Below, piece by piece: positions 1 to 9,294 of a DNA stretch of 55,830 nt. The DNA comes from a virus, in the IMG/VR virus record IMGVR_UViG_3300048818_000025, positions 1 through 55,830 of that record. One strand, written 5' to 3'. A program made the position numbers and the translations under genes. The notes under the pieces are model-generated. The model was given only the letters and a program-made list of their open reading frames with translations, searched no databases and was not told the DNA's origin. Numbering within the stretch: the first letter of the stretch is position 1; every line of letters starts with the position of its first letter.

Positions 1-194
1 GCTTTTATGCTCGGGCATTTTGTGGGGTGCGGCCATGATGCGGGCCGAAGTGTTATATGCCCATGGTGTCCGAACTGGCGACTTCACAGCCCTTTTAGTC
101 GCGCGTGATTTATACCCGTATTTAAAATACATAGCTCAAGGCCCTGCACGGGCGGGTAGCATTCAAGACATAATCCGTGCGGTGCGTGAGGACC
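1..194. repeat. Left copy of terminal direct repeat
   Basis: These 194 bases recur at the other end of the window (55637-55830) with only three differences, at positions 28, 58 and 67. In all three the left copy has T and the right copy C, and the C is followed by G. This is either a circularly permuted assembly overlap or a direct terminal repeat. Bases 1-108 duplicate the last 36 codons of the O-antigen ligase-like gene. Confidence 0.95.
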
Positions 195-250
195 CAAGGG
201 CATTCGACCTTGCGGCAGCGCTACATCAACTTCAACCCAGGAGACACTAA
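35..250 (+). CDS. Small conserved protein overlapping the ligase 3' end
   Basis: No family recognised. A 71-residue, probably soluble alpha-helical protein starting at ATG 35 or ATG 38. The 5' part overlaps the last 74 bases of the O-antigen ligase-like gene in another frame. The second, partial copy at 55671-55830 differs at codon third positions only, leaving this protein unchanged, while each change replaces Arg with Cys in the ligase frame. That favours this frame being translated. It stops just before the Shine-Dalgarno sequence of the next gene. Confidence 0.55.
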   Translation: MMRAEVLYAHGVRTGDFTALLVARDLYPYLKYIAQGPARAGSIQDIIRAVREDPRAFDLAAALHQLQPRRH

Positions 251-251
251 A

Positions 252-851
252 ATGCGATTTAACTACAAGACGGCGCTGATGCTGGTCGCAATCATTGGCG
301 TCCCGCTTTCGGCGGCTTATGCGGCGGGTCTTTACCCTAACTATCCTCTGGTCGGCGGGGCGGCGGTTTGTTCCTCCACCTCAACTGGCGTGAGCGGTCA
401 GGTTTGCACCACCACCACGCCTGCCGGTCCTACCATCGTCACCGGCTCGGAAACTACGGCTTGGGATACCAACCTCAGTCAGGGCCGTTCTCCGCAGACC
501 GTGCGCCTTGGCATGGCGAGCATGAATGCTTTGCCGTGGACGTTTACGGCCTTGGTGCCTTCGGCTGCTACCCTTACGCAGACCACCCTATCAACGCAGG
601 GCGGATTGATGATTACTGGAGCGGCTTCACTCACGCCATCTATCGGCGTGATCCTGCCGCCTAGCCCGATTGACGGTCAACAGTTCTCTTTGTCTGCCAA
701 TGTAGCGCTTGCTGCATTGAATGTGGTTGGGTCCGGGTCAGCATCGGTTTCCGCTGGTCCTACGTCTCTAAGCCCATATGCGCTCGGCGCGCCGGTTGGC
801 TATAAGTTCATTTACCATGCGACAAATACCACATGGTATCGAGCCAATTGA
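252..851 (+). CDS. Exported Ser/Thr/Ala-rich late protein
   Basis: 199 residues, no family recognised. Residues 1-24 are a textbook Sec signal peptide: basic start (MRFNYK), hydrophobic core, and an AYA cleavage site before AGLYPN. The mature part is rich in Ser, Thr, Gly and Ala, low in charge and probably beta-structured, as in surface or fibre-associated proteins. ATG 252 was chosen over upstream in-frame starts because AGGAGA lies at 240-245 and because it opens directly into the signal peptide. It is probably co-transcribed with the packaging genes; a role at the cell surface or on the virion is inference only. Confidence 0.6.
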   Translation: MRFNYKTALMLVAIIGVPLSAAYAAGLYPNYPLVGGAAVCSSTSTGVSGQVCTTTTPAGPTIVTGSETTAWDTNLSQGRSPQTVRLGMASMNALPWTFTALVPSAATLTQTTLSTQGGLMITGAASLTPSIGVILPPSPIDGQQFSLSANVALAALNVVGSGSASVSAGPTSLSPYALGAPVGYKFIYHATNTTWYRAN

Positions 852-888
852 TTTCCCCGCTTGTGCAACCTCTCGCATAAGCAAACTT

Positions 889-915
889 GCCGGGGCTTAA
901 AAACCCCGGCTCTTT
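889..915 (+). terminator. Hairpin terminator or attenuator
   Basis: The arms GCCGGGG (889-895) and CCCCGGC (904-910) pair perfectly around an A-rich 8-base loop and are followed by TCTTTCC. It lies between two plus-strand late genes, so it may terminate partially and reduce expression of the packaging genes. Confidence 0.6.
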
Positions 916-930
916 CCTCAGAGACGCAAC

Positions 931-1455
931 ATGATTAGAATTATCACGGCACTAATGCTGACGTTGCTTGCGTCTCAGGCTTTGGGGCAATCAACGGTTA
1001 AGGTTTGCATTCCGACAGGTGTTGGAAATTCATGCCAAGACGTGACTTCAACTAACCCATTTTACGTCACGACCAATCCAGCGATTAGCATTGGAACGGT
1101 TAATCAGGGAACGTCCCCTTGGGTTGTGGGCGGAACGGTCGCGCTAACCGCAAGTACGCAAACGATAGGCAACGTTAATATAGCCGGGCTGAGCTATAAT
1201 AATATTTCAGCATACACGAATACGGTTGTGAAGCTGACGCCTGGGGTATTCGGCGGACTGTCTGTTAATTCCGCTGGCACAACCTCAACCGCAGTCGTCT
1301 ATGACAATACGGCGTGTAGCGGATCAATCATCGGCACATTCACCACGACTGCACAGGGCGCGGTTGTTCCAGTTAATGCCGCTGCGGCTACCGGGATTTG
1401 CGTGGCAACTGCTGGTTCACTTACGCCAGCCAACTTGACGGTTCTTTATCGTTGA
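931..1455 (+). CDS. Exported late protein, beta-rich
   Basis: 174 residues. Residues 1-19 form a Sec signal peptide (MIRIITALMLTLLASQALG, cut before QS). The remainder is polar, rich in Thr, Val, Asn and Gly, with short repeats resembling phage surface and fibre proteins, and contains cysteines (VCIPTG, NSCQDV, TACSG, GICVAT) that could form disulfides after export. No family recognised. It follows a hairpin terminator and its stop overlaps the proposed TTG start of the large terminase. Confidence 0.6.
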   Translation: MIRIITALMLTLLASQALGQSTVKVCIPTGVGNSCQDVTSTNPFYVTTNPAISIGTVNQGTSPWVVGGTVALTASTQTIGNVNIAGLSYNNISAYTNTVVKLTPGVFGGLSVNSAGTTSTAVVYDNTACSGSIIGTFTTTAQGAVVPVNAAAATGICVATAGSLTPANLTVLYR

Positions 1456-2786
1456 GCAGCATTGAAGTTAACTTCCCTGAAAAGACTGCGTTTCTATTCG
1501 AGCCGCATCCTTACAAGTGCATTTATGGTGGACGTGGCAAGTCAGCCTCTTGGAGTTTTGCCAGAGCGCTATTGATCCTTGGCCGTAGACGGAAGTTGTT
1601 TATCGTTTGCGCCCGTGAAATTCAGAAGTCCATCCAGGAATCAGTTCACAAGCTCATTGCCGATCAGATCGCAGAGCTTGGCTATGGATCAGGACAAGAG
1701 CATTACTTTTACGATGTGCAGAAGTCCGAGATTATCGGATTGAATGGGACGAAGTTTGCGTTCGTCGGCATTCGCAATAACGTCAATTCGATAAAGTCCA
1801 TGGAGGCGATTGATATATTCGCGGTGTTTGAAGCGGACGCCGTTTCTCACAACTCATGGGAAAAGGTTTTACCAACGGTCCGCCGCGACCCTCCGTTCGG
1901 GCCATTCGACTTAGGCTCTGAGGTTTGGTTGGAATTCAATCCCGAACTAGAAACTGATGAAACCTACAAACGATTTGTCATTGACCCGCCTGCCGGTTGC
2001 GTCTCGGTCGAAATGTCTTATCGCGACAATCCTTTTTTCCCGCAAATCCTGCGCACTCAAATGGAAGCGGCCCGAGGTAAGGACGAGGATAACTGGCGCA
2101 CGGTTTGGTTGGGCAAGCCTCGCAAGACGTTACAAGGCGCTATTTTTGGTAAGGAATTATCGCTGGCGATAAAAGAGGAACGGCTTAGCCCGCATATCAA
2201 GATCGATCCGATGAAGCCGTGTGTGTTTAGTTTTGACCTTGGGGACCATGACGTGTGTTGCTGGTGGGCATGGCAACAGATTGGAATGGAACATAATGCG
2301 GTTGATTATTATGGCAATACTGGTTTTGGTATTGATCATTATTTGGATGAGATCGAAAGCCGCAAGTTGAAGGTCAAGAATATCCTGCTCCCGCACGACG
2401 CTGCCCAGGCGCATCAATCGGCTAGAGGCGCGAAGTCTGGAAACACCATCGAAAAACAAGCGCGAGCCATCTATGGCGATAAGGTCAAACTGGTTCCGCG
2501 CGTTTCTGTGGTCAATCGAATTAATGCTGCGCGTTCTTTGTTTCCTCGCATTAACATTGCGGAGGGTCCTACATCGGACGGGGTGATGAACTTAACTCGG
2601 TATCGATATAAGATCAGTGCGCGCGGTCAGAGGTCGTCGGTTCCAGATCACGCAGATAGCGATCCGGCAGACGCCTTTACTTACTACGCCGTTTGGTTGC
2701 GCGAAGGTTCTAGCGATGCTCCCAAGCCGCAGCAGGAAGTTCATAGGGTTTCTCCGCTTGAACACAGCCTTGGTTGGATGGGCTGA
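1452..2786 (+). CDS. terL: Terminase large subunit (ATPase-nuclease)
   Basis: Motor that pumps and cuts phage DNA at the portal. From the proposed TTG start the protein has 444 residues. A Walker A loop (GGRGKS) is at about 26-31, a Walker B-like strand (IDIFAVFEAD) near 130, and the FNPE motif of Terminase_3-type ATPases near 160. The C-terminal RNase H-like nuclease shows its acidic residues in FSFDLGD, LLPHDA and DHADSDPADAF. TTG 1452 overlaps the previous stop (TTGA) and puts the P-loop at the usual distance from the N terminus. ATG 1398 is the alternative start but would add a stretch overlapping the upstream gene. The small subunit is far away at 53153. Confidence 0.93.
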   Translation: MSSIEVNFPEKTAFLFEPHPYKCIYGGRGKSASWSFARALLILGRRRKLFIVCAREIQKSIQESVHKLIADQIAELGYGSGQEHYFYDVQKSEIIGLNGTKFAFVGIRNNVNSIKSMEAIDIFAVFEADAVSHNSWEKVLPTVRRDPPFGPFDLGSEVWLEFNPELETDETYKRFVIDPPAGCVSVEMSYRDNPFFPQILRTQMEAARGKDEDNWRTVWLGKPRKTLQGAIFGKELSLAIKEERLSPHIKIDPMKPCVFSFDLGDHDVCCWWAWQQIGMEHNAVDYYGNTGFGIDHYLDEIESRKLKVKNILLPHDAAQAHQSARGAKSGNTIEKQARAIYGDKVKLVPRVSVVNRINAARSLFPRINIAEGPTSDGVMNLTRYRYKISARGQRSSVPDHADSDPADAFTYYAVWLREGSSDAPKPQQEVHRVSPLEHSLGWMG

Positions 2787-2788
2787 GC

Positions 2789-5083
2789 ATGGCACGCGCG
2801 CCGCGATTAGTTGAAGTTGCCGACGAGCCTGATGCAGAGGATAAGAAAATTCTGCAAGAGGCTAAGGACAATTTTAAGCGCTGGCAGGAATACGAATCAG
2901 ACTTTCGCAATCGGTATGTGGCAGACGTAAAGTTTTCCAATGCCGATAGCGACAATGGATGGCAATGGCCGAATGATCTAAGGGCGGACCGTGAGGCTAA
3001 TAAGCGTCCTGCTCTGACGATCAATAAGGTTCAGCGCCTTGTCGCGATGATTACCAACGATTGCAGCGAGAACAAGCCTGCGATCACGATTAAACCAACC
3101 GGGAACGAAAGCTCCTACAAGTCCGCGCTGGTTTATGAGGGTCTTGTCCGCGACATTGAATACAAATCTGCGGCGCAGAACATTTACGATGATTGCTCGG
3201 TAAGTCAGGTTGAAGGCGGCATAGCTTATTTCCGCATTGAGCAGGTCCATACCGACGATGAAAGCTTTGACCAGGAGCTAAGGGTTACGCCGGTCCGCGA
3301 TCATCTAGGCGTGTTTCTGGACTGTGACATTAAGCAGAAAGACGGGTCCGACGCGCTATGGGGCGGCGTGTTCGATGACATGCCAAGGGATGAGTTTGAA
3401 AAGCTCAATCCCGACATTGATATGCAGGAAGTCGGTGGCTCTACGGTATTTGGTGAGGCCGAAGGCGGGGATTGGCTTCGTGAGGATTCAATCCGCATTG
3501 CCGAGTATTATCGGATTGTTCAGAGCAACGATGAACTATATTGGGTTGAGGACGATCAAGGAAATACCGAGACGTTCAAGGCGTCGGAAGCACCTAAAGG
3601 TTTTAAGGCCACTCTAGTCCCGGGCAAGTACAAAAAACGAAAGATAGTTAACCGGCAGTTGGAATGGTACAAGATTGCCGGTCATAAGATCATCGCGAGA
3701 CGGGATAAAGATAACGACCCTCTCAAGGGAAAATACATTCCTATCGTTCGCGTGGTCGGGGTTGAGCGAGTTATTGACGGCAAGTTAGAACGCAAAGGTT
3801 ATGTGCGTCCTATCAAAGATGCGCAGCGGATGTTCAACTATGGAGCTTCGCAAAGTGTTGAAAGCGTGTCGCTTCAAACTAAAACCCCTTGGGTTGGACC
3901 AGCGGCTGCGTTTGAAGGCAACGAAGTAGCCTGGAATAATGCCAATACGCAGAATGCGGCTTATCTAACCTATCGGCATCAAGACGCTGATGGCAATCCA
4001 CTTCCTGCACCGCAGCGCTTAGAGCCGCCTAAATCTGCGGAAGGTTTTCTGCAAGAAATGCAGATAGCCGACAATCAAATGGCGATGGTTGGTGGTCGCG
4101 AGGATGCAGGGCTTGGACGTGAGGGCCAAGAAAAGTCCGGCATTGCCATCCAGCAGCGTCAACGCATGGGCGACAAGGCCAACGGAATTTGGCTGACTAA
4201 CCTCGCAATTGCGCTTTGCTATGCCGGTAGGATTATCATCGATCTTGTTCCGCACATTTACGATACCAAACGCGTTATTCAGATCATGGGACAGGACGGC
4301 GAACAGTCCAAGGTGACTGTCGATCCTGAGGCTGAACTGGCGTATCAGGAAGTCACTCAAGACGATGTAACAAACGTCTTGTTCAATCCGGCAGTCGGTA
4401 AATACGAAGTTCAATCCGCTCCAGGTCCGGCTTATGCAACGCAGCGTCAAGAAGCATGGAACGCCTTCGTCAGCATCGTCAGTGGCGCGCCTGACCTGAT
4501 TAACAAGATTGGCGACCTCATGTTTAGGTCTGCCGATTTCCCATTGGCTGACAAAATTGCTGAGCGTTTGCGCAGGGACATTAAGAATAGCGCGCCTTGG
4601 CTATTGGGTGACACGACTAACCCGCAAGTTGCTCAAATGCAGCAAATGCTTACCGACGCGCAGGGGCAGGTTGGCGAACTCATTCAGAAACTTGCCGAGA
4701 AAAACCTTGAGCTTAAGAACAAGGATGAGGAAAACGCGGTTAGACGGTTTGATGCGGACAGCAAGCGCCTGACCGCAGAATCCAATGCAATCACGGATAT
4801 GAAAAAATCCAATATTGAATTGCATCAACTACTGATGACCATCACCGGCACCTTAAATGATATGAAAAACGACAATATGGACCGCGAAAGCGACAGGTCT
4901 AATCCGGTTCAAGAGGCCGAGGCTGATCGAGACGAAGCGGCGGAAGGTGAGCCTGGATCGCCGGTAGAGCAGAATGAAGTGCCACCGTTTGAAGGTGCAC
5001 AAAAAGCAAAAGATGGAAACTGGTATCACGAATATCAGCCTGGGAAATATGCAGCGGTTCTAGGTGGCGCGAGTGCCCAATAA
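2789..5083 (+). CDS. Portal protein (P22 type)
   Basis: Forms the dodecameric ring at the capsid vertex through which DNA enters and leaves. 764 residues, close to P22 gp1 (725). The N-terminal region (RPALTINKVQRLV, then ENKPAITIKP) and central PVRDHLGVFLD are typical of P22-type portals. Residues about 610-700 are a Gln/Glu/Lys-rich helical segment resembling the portal barrel, followed by an acidic tail. ATG 2789 lies 3 bases after the terminase stop; TTG 2774 would add five residues. Confidence 0.93.
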   Translation: MARAPRLVEVADEPDAEDKKILQEAKDNFKRWQEYESDFRNRYVADVKFSNADSDNGWQWPNDLRADREANKRPALTINKVQRLVAMITNDCSENKPAITIKPTGNESSYKSALVYEGLVRDIEYKSAAQNIYDDCSVSQVEGGIAYFRIEQVHTDDESFDQELRVTPVRDHLGVFLDCDIKQKDGSDALWGGVFDDMPRDEFEKLNPDIDMQEVGGSTVFGEAEGGDWLREDSIRIAEYYRIVQSNDELYWVEDDQGNTETFKASEAPKGFKATLVPGKYKKRKIVNRQLEWYKIAGHKIIARRDKDNDPLKGKYIPIVRVVGVERVIDGKLERKGYVRPIKDAQRMFNYGASQSVESVSLQTKTPWVGPAAAFEGNEVAWNNANTQNAAYLTYRHQDADGNPLPAPQRLEPPKSAEGFLQEMQIADNQMAMVGGREDAGLGREGQEKSGIAIQQRQRMGDKANGIWLTNLAIALCYAGRIIIDLVPHIYDTKRVIQIMGQDGEQSKVTVDPEAELAYQEVTQDDVTNVLFNPAVGKYEVQSAPGPAYATQRQEAWNAFVSIVSGAPDLINKIGDLMFRSADFPLADKIAERLRRDIKNSAPWLLGDTTNPQVAQMQQMLTDAQGQVGELIQKLAEKNLELKNKDEENAVRRFDADSKRLTAESNAITDMKKSNIELHQLLMTITGTLNDMKNDNMDRESDRSNPVQEAEADRDEAAEGEPGSPVEQNEVPPFEGAQKAKDGNWYHEYQPGKYAAVLGGASAQ

Positions 5084-5345
5084 CCCGCTTCAACAAGAAC
5101 ATATCGTCCAATTATCTGGAGGCAGTCCAGTATCAATTGGTGGCTACCATATAGTTCCGGTAGACCATAATCCGTTCGATGATTCTATTGGAGATAAAGA
5201 ACGCCAGTTGCTTCATCAGAATATTTTAACTAACCGCGCCGCAACAGATATACAAACTCTTGATCCCGGCAGAACGTGGAATAATATGGATCAAAACGCG
5301 ATTGATCCGGCTAATATGCAAGCTCCGTTTCAAGAGGATATTTGA
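5064..5345 (+). CDS. Hypothetical late protein
   Basis: 93 residues if GTG 5064 is used; GTG 5073 is an in-frame alternative. It overlaps the portal 3' end by 20 bases and its stop overlaps the next start (TGATG). Polar, Asn- and Asp-rich, no transmembrane segment, no family recognised. Its place between portal and scaffold suggests a head-morphogenesis accessory role (inference). Confidence 0.6.
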   Translation: MARVPNNPLQQEHIVQLSGGSPVSIGGYHIVPVDHNPFDDSIGDKERQLLHQNILTNRAATDIQTLDPGRTWNNMDQNAIDPANMQAPFQEDI

Positions 5346-5707
5346 TGGTTGAGCAGACAGTCAGATCGGTTGCTAAGGAAATTGGCTCAGCCTTCTACGA
5401 GGAAAGCCAGCGCAGCCCAGGTTTCCGCCAAGCATTCCCAACGCTGCAAGCTTTCATGCGCGGTCAATGGTATCAACCGGACGGCTCGATTAAACTCTAT
5501 CGGCCCGGTTGGATGCACTTTGTCGATACCGCTCGTAAGCGCATTGCGCAGATGATTGGCAGCAACGGCACAAACGAATATCTGAAATACCGCATGTATG
5601 ATGCGTTGATTGAAGATCGCCAGCGGACATATCAGGCGGAAATAACCAACCGAAAGAACGTCAAGGATTTGCCGCAAGGCGTTTTGAATAGGAGGCTAGA
5701 TGGCTAA
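5345..5707 (+). CDS. Hypothetical late protein
   Basis: 120 residues, mixed alpha/beta, basic. The start at ATG 5345 is set by AAGAGGA just upstream and by one-base overlap with the previous stop. No recognised domain; the FMRGQWYQPDGSIKLYRPGW segment suggests a small folded domain. It overlaps the next start by 8 bases, so translation is probably coupled. Confidence 0.7.
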   Translation: MVEQTVRSVAKEIGSAFYEESQRSPGFRQAFPTLQAFMRGQWYQPDGSIKLYRPGWMHFVDTARKRIAQMIGSNGTNEYLKYRMYDALIEDRQRTYQAEITNRKNVKDLPQGVLNRRLDG

Positions 5708-5894
5708 TAAACTCGCAAAGCTTGCTGGCATTAAATCCGCGCCTACGGCCATGCCGGTCAATGAGGAAATGCAATACCGAGCGCGTGAAGCCTTGCATAC
5801 CATTCATAAAGCGGCTGAGCATAAGCGCGACAAAGATTTAATGCGGCACGTCACACGGCTGGCGAAGGCGCAAGTCAAAGCAGTTTGCAAGTAA
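5700..5894 (+). CDS. Small basic helical protein
   Basis: 64 residues, Lys/Arg/His/Ala-rich and helical. An ideal AGGAGG at 5690-5695 sits inside the end of the previous gene and fixes ATG 5700. No family recognised. Could be a head assembly factor; position is the only basis. Confidence 0.75.
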   Translation: MANKLAKLAGIKSAPTAMPVNEEMQYRAREALHTIHKAAEHKRDKDLMRHVTRLAKAQVKAVCK

Positions 5895-5942
5895 TTTAAC
5901 CAACGGTCCGGCCCGGTTGCCGTGCAATAAAGGAAACCTACG

Positions 5943-6764
5943 ATGGCTGACGAAAATACCGAAGTTGTGGCCGATGAACCGCAGCTTAAACTCGAAACTC
6001 CAAATATGGATGAACAATCATCCGCGCCGAAGGAAGTAGTTGAGCCTGTAATTCCAGATAAGGAAAAGCCCGGCGACGAAGAAAAGCCGGAAGTCAAAGA
6101 GCCGGTAAAGGCCGAGGAAGTTGAAGAAAAACCTGCCGAAACTGTCGATTGGAAAGACAAAGAACTCAAGCGCAAACACGCGCAGATCAAAGAGCGCGAC
6201 CGCGAACTAGAGACAATCCGAAAAGAGAACGAGGATTTACGCGCTCTAGCCGCACGCCCAGTTAAGGAAGGCGAAGAAAAGCCAACCGAACGCCCTGCGG
6301 CTAATATGACGCAGGCGCAAATCCAAGAAGCCGCGCGGGTAATGCGCGATCAAGAGCGCTACCAGGACGACCTGACAAGAATTAATGCGGATGGCGAGAA
6401 AAACTACAAAGGCGAATGGGCCAAATCTCTCGAAAACCTCGCCACGCTAGGCACGGTCGAAATGCCAGTGATGCAAGGTATTCTGGCAACCGATGATCCG
6501 GCGAAAGTCCTCTATGAACTCGGCAAAAACCCCGCCGAATATCAGCGCATTATGGAATTGCGGCCCGAGCGCAGACAGACCGAGTTTGTTAAATTGAGCC
6601 TCAAGGCCGTAGCTAAGCCAAAGCCATCGGCTGCACCTGAGCCGGTAGAAACCGTGAGAGGGCGCGTTACGCCGTCTGCGCTTCCTCAAGACAGCGACGA
6701 TGACGATACGTGGTATGCGAAGTGGGAGGCACATCAAGAAGCTAAGCGTAAGAAGTCTGCTTAA
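5943..6764 (+). CDS. Capsid scaffolding protein
   Basis: 273 residues, very rich in Glu and Lys. Acidic low-complexity N terminus (residues 1-65), a charged coiled coil (about 70-105), then a helical C-terminal half ending in a Lys-rich tail (AKRKKSA). Size, composition and position between portal and coat match P22-type scaffolds, which fill the procapsid and leave or are degraded before packaging. AAGGAAA precedes the start. Confidence 0.82.
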   Translation: MADENTEVVADEPQLKLETPNMDEQSSAPKEVVEPVIPDKEKPGDEEKPEVKEPVKAEEVEEKPAETVDWKDKELKRKHAQIKERDRELETIRKENEDLRALAARPVKEGEEKPTERPAANMTQAQIQEAARVMRDQERYQDDLTRINADGEKNYKGEWAKSLENLATLGTVEMPVMQGILATDDPAKVLYELGKNPAEYQRIMELRPERRQTEFVKLSLKAVAKPKPSAAPEPVETVRGRVTPSALPQDSDDDDTWYAKWEAHQEAKRKKSA

Positions 6765-6943
6765 TTAAAGCATAGTAGTCTCGGCTATCTCCGAATGCGA
6801 TCCCATACCTAGCAGGACAATAAATAAAGCTAGGCGATCCGGTCCGACGCCCCGTGCTTGCTCTAACTCTCGCGATTGAGCACCGCGAAACAAACCAACG
6901 GCTTGAAACCCCGTCCCCTCCTTAAGCACAGGATTAATCCGTC
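6765..6943 (+). promoter_or_regulatory. Leader upstream of coat gene
   Basis: 179 bases without a gene. It holds short potential stems (CCTAGC at about 6808 with GCTAGG at about 6829; TCGCG with CGCGA near 6883-6900). No convincing sigma70 promoter was seen. It may be a structured 5' leader raising coat mRNA stability. Confidence 0.3.
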
Positions 6944-8152
6944 ATGGCTAACAGCCTTTTGACTATTTCGCAGATCACAAGAATGGCTATCCCATTGTTT
7001 GTGAACAGTAATGCATTCATCAAGAATCTTGACCGCCAATACGATAAGGAATTCGGCAAGAACGGCGAGAAAATCGGTTCAACTCTCCGTATCCGCCTGC
7101 CGAATGATTACACAACTAATTCCGGCCCGGCTATTTCCGTTCAAGACACGACGGAAGTCCAGACCGTACTCACGATGGCCGATCAGGAAAACATCGCGGT
7201 TAGCTTCACGACTGCTGACCTCTTGCTTTCCATGGACGACTTTTCGGAACGTATTCTGTTGCCCATGATGAACAACCTTGCCGGTAAAGTTGCCGTCAAC
7301 ATCATGAACAACAATGCGCTTGCGATCTGCAATATGAACGCCAACCTTGATGCGAATGGCGGTCTGCTTACCCCGAATGACGGTACTTACCTGGATGCGA
7401 AAGCCTCTATGGCGATCAATTCCACTCCGCCTTCGATGCAGAAAATTATCAACGATCCTCGTACCGAAGCCCGCGTAGTTACGTCACTGGCTGGCTTGCT
7501 CAATCCGGCAAGCGCAATCAGTGATCAGTATTACGAAGGCATCATGTACAAGGCTCTTGGTGCGACGTGGTACTCAGACCAGACGATATTGAAAAATACT
7601 ACAGGGTCGGCCACTACTGCTACGGTGAACGGCGCTAATCAAACTGGTCCTATCTTGACCATTTTGGCTCTGACAGGAACAGCTCTTGCCGGCGATATTT
7701 GGTCTATCGCTGGCGTGAACGCGAGCAACATGGTGACGAAACAAGACACTGGCGAAGTTCGTCAGTTTGTTATTACCGTGTCGGCTGCGAACGGCGATAC
7801 ATCGTTGAACATTTTCCCCTCGATCATTCCTGAGGTTAATGGTCAACCAGTGCAGTATCAGACGGTTGTAAGTTCACCGGCTGATCAGGCTGTTATGACG
7901 CCATATCTTGCGGCCTCTACGACCTATCGGAATAACTTCCGGTACTCGCCACATGCAATCACTATGGCGACTGGTGATCTCCCTCTCCCTGCCAACAAGG
8001 TAACTGCTCGCCATAAATACGATAATGTCTCGATGCGTATGGCGCGTGACTGGATGGTTGGCACCGATCAGGAAATCACCCGCGTTGACGTGCTTTTCGG
8101 TTCGTTGACCGTGCGACCTCAGTGGGGGAGCAGGGTGCCTGACCGAATCTGA
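6944..8152 (+). CDS. Major capsid protein (P22 coat type)
   Basis: Builds the icosahedral shell. 402 residues (P22 gp5: 430). The start MANSLLTISQITRMAIPLF and the following FIKNLDRQYDKEF match the N arm of P22 coat homologues. An insertion of about 80 residues (near 205-290, Thr/Ala/Gly/Val-rich) occupies the place of the telokin-like I domain. The gene follows the scaffold, as expected, and a hairpin follows its stop. Confidence 0.92.
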   Translation: MANSLLTISQITRMAIPLFVNSNAFIKNLDRQYDKEFGKNGEKIGSTLRIRLPNDYTTNSGPAISVQDTTEVQTVLTMADQENIAVSFTTADLLLSMDDFSERILLPMMNNLAGKVAVNIMNNNALAICNMNANLDANGGLLTPNDGTYLDAKASMAINSTPPSMQKIINDPRTEARVVTSLAGLLNPASAISDQYYEGIMYKALGATWYSDQTILKNTTGSATTATVNGANQTGPILTILALTGTALAGDIWSIAGVNASNMVTKQDTGEVRQFVITVSAANGDTSLNIFPSIIPEVNGQPVQYQTVVSSPADQAVMTPYLAASTTYRNNFRYSPHAITMATGDLPLPANKVTARHKYDNVSMRMARDWMVGTDQEITRVDVLFGSLTVRPQWGSRVPDRI

Positions 8153-8167
8153 TTTGATTTACAACTT

Positions 8168-8200
8168 AGCGGTGGGGCAATCCCGTCCCACCGCTTCTAT
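8168..8200 (+). terminator. Hairpin after coat gene
   Basis: Perfect 9-bp arms AGCGGTGGG (8168-8176) and CCCACCGCT (8187-8195) followed by TCTATCTT. A weak terminator or 3' stabilising stem for the coat mRNA; the next gene follows at once with its own AGGAG. Confidence 0.6.
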
Positions 8201-8218
8201 CTTAGGAGTGTTTAACTA

Positions 8219-8557
8219 ATGCGAGATCTTCGCAAAAGCCTGCCACAGACGGCACAGAACGACCGCAACAAATTCCCTGACTACAAATATCAGCCATACC
8301 CCAAGATGATGACCAAAATCGTCGGGGACAAAAAAGTCCCTTATCTCAACGCTTCCGGTCAGCCCGTGATTGTAAACGACGCGACCGAGGAAGCTCAGTT
8401 CAAGGCTAAGCATGGCGTGGCTGTAGATGCAGAGCCGCAGGCCAAAACGGTTGCGGTTGAAACAAAACCCGTAACGCTTGCCGCCATTGCTTCCACGGAA
8501 GCCCCGGCCAAACGCAAATACACGAAACGCGCACTTCCGGCTGACCTTCCTGCATGA
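8219..8557 (+). CDS. Hypothetical head protein
   Basis: 112 residues with a basic N-terminal half and an Ala/Lys-rich tail (PAKRKYTKRALPADLPA). AGGAG at 8204-8208 supports ATG 8219. Located between coat and the gp4-like gene and coupled to the latter by ATGA. No family recognised; could be decoration or head completion. Confidence 0.7.
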   Translation: MRDLRKSLPQTAQNDRNKFPDYKYQPYPKMMTKIVGDKKVPYLNASGQPVIVNDATEEAQFKAKHGVAVDAEPQAKTVAVETKPVTLAAIASTEAPAKRKYTKRALPADLPA

Positions 8558-9294
8558 CAACCGGCGCTGACGTTGTAATTCAGGGTCTAAAGAAATCTGG
8601 CGTCACCGGACAGGGGCGCACGCCTTCTGCCGATGACAGTCAGGATGCTCTTTCTGATCTGAACGATATGTTGGCGGAATGGAATACGCAGCGTTGGATG
8701 ATTTGGCACTTGCTGGATTTGGGAGTTGTCTCGAACGGTCGCCAAACACCATACACGATAGGGCCGACCGGAGATTTTAACGTAGCGAGACGACCCGATA
8801 GGCTCGAATCTGCTTTCTTGCGGCAATTGGTTTCTACAGGCTTGGACGTTGATACCTTCATTGAGATTATTCCTTCTTGGGAGGAATATGCTCAAATCTC
8901 ACTTAAAAAGCTTCAATCGTTCTCGCTCTATGGGTTTTTGGATTCGACTTGGCCGCTCGGCAATCTCTATATTTACCCATGGCCGCAGGCTGCGAGATAT
9001 GAGTTCCACGTCCAGTTAAAAGATGTATTGCCGATAATTGATCTAGTCACCGATCTTTCGACCATTCCAGATCAATACGTTTCGGCAATGAAGTTCAACT
9101 TGGCAAGGCGTTTGCGTCAAGCCTATGGGAAGGGCTTAGCGCCTGACCCTGAGTTGAATAATCTGGCGCGCAATAGTCTGGACGTTGTTAAGACTTCAAA
9201 TATTGCCGTCCCAGAGTTGAAAATGCCCAAGGCTCTCATTCGCATGTCGAGTTCATGGAATATACTTTCTGACCAATTTTCAGGTAACGGCTAA
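8554..9294 (+). CDS. P22 gp4-like tail accessory factor
   Basis: 246 residues. The N-terminal segment (ALSDLNDMLAEWNTQRWMIW) is characteristic of the gp4-like head-completion family, which binds the portal and seals packaged DNA. Longer than P22 gp4 (166). It follows the coat region and precedes the gp10-like gene, the P22 order. Start by ATGA overlap with the preceding gene. Confidence 0.8.
   Translation: MTTGADVVIQGLKKSGVTGQGRTPSADDSQDALSDLNDMLAEWNTQRWMIWHLLDLGVVSNGRQTPYTIGPTGDFNVARRPDRLESAFLRQLVSTGLDVDTFIEIIPSWEEYAQISLKKLQSFSLYGFLDSTWPLGNLYIYPWPQAARYEFHVQLKDVLPIIDLVTDLSTIPDQYVSAMKFNLARRLRQAYGKGLAPDPELNNLARNSLDVVKTSNIAVPELKMPKALIRMSSSWNILSDQFSGNG

Noticed and set aside
1-194. Diversity-generating retroelement as cause of the repeat mismatches
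   Set aside because: Changes are T/C at CpG, not adenine-directed, and no reverse transcriptase is present.
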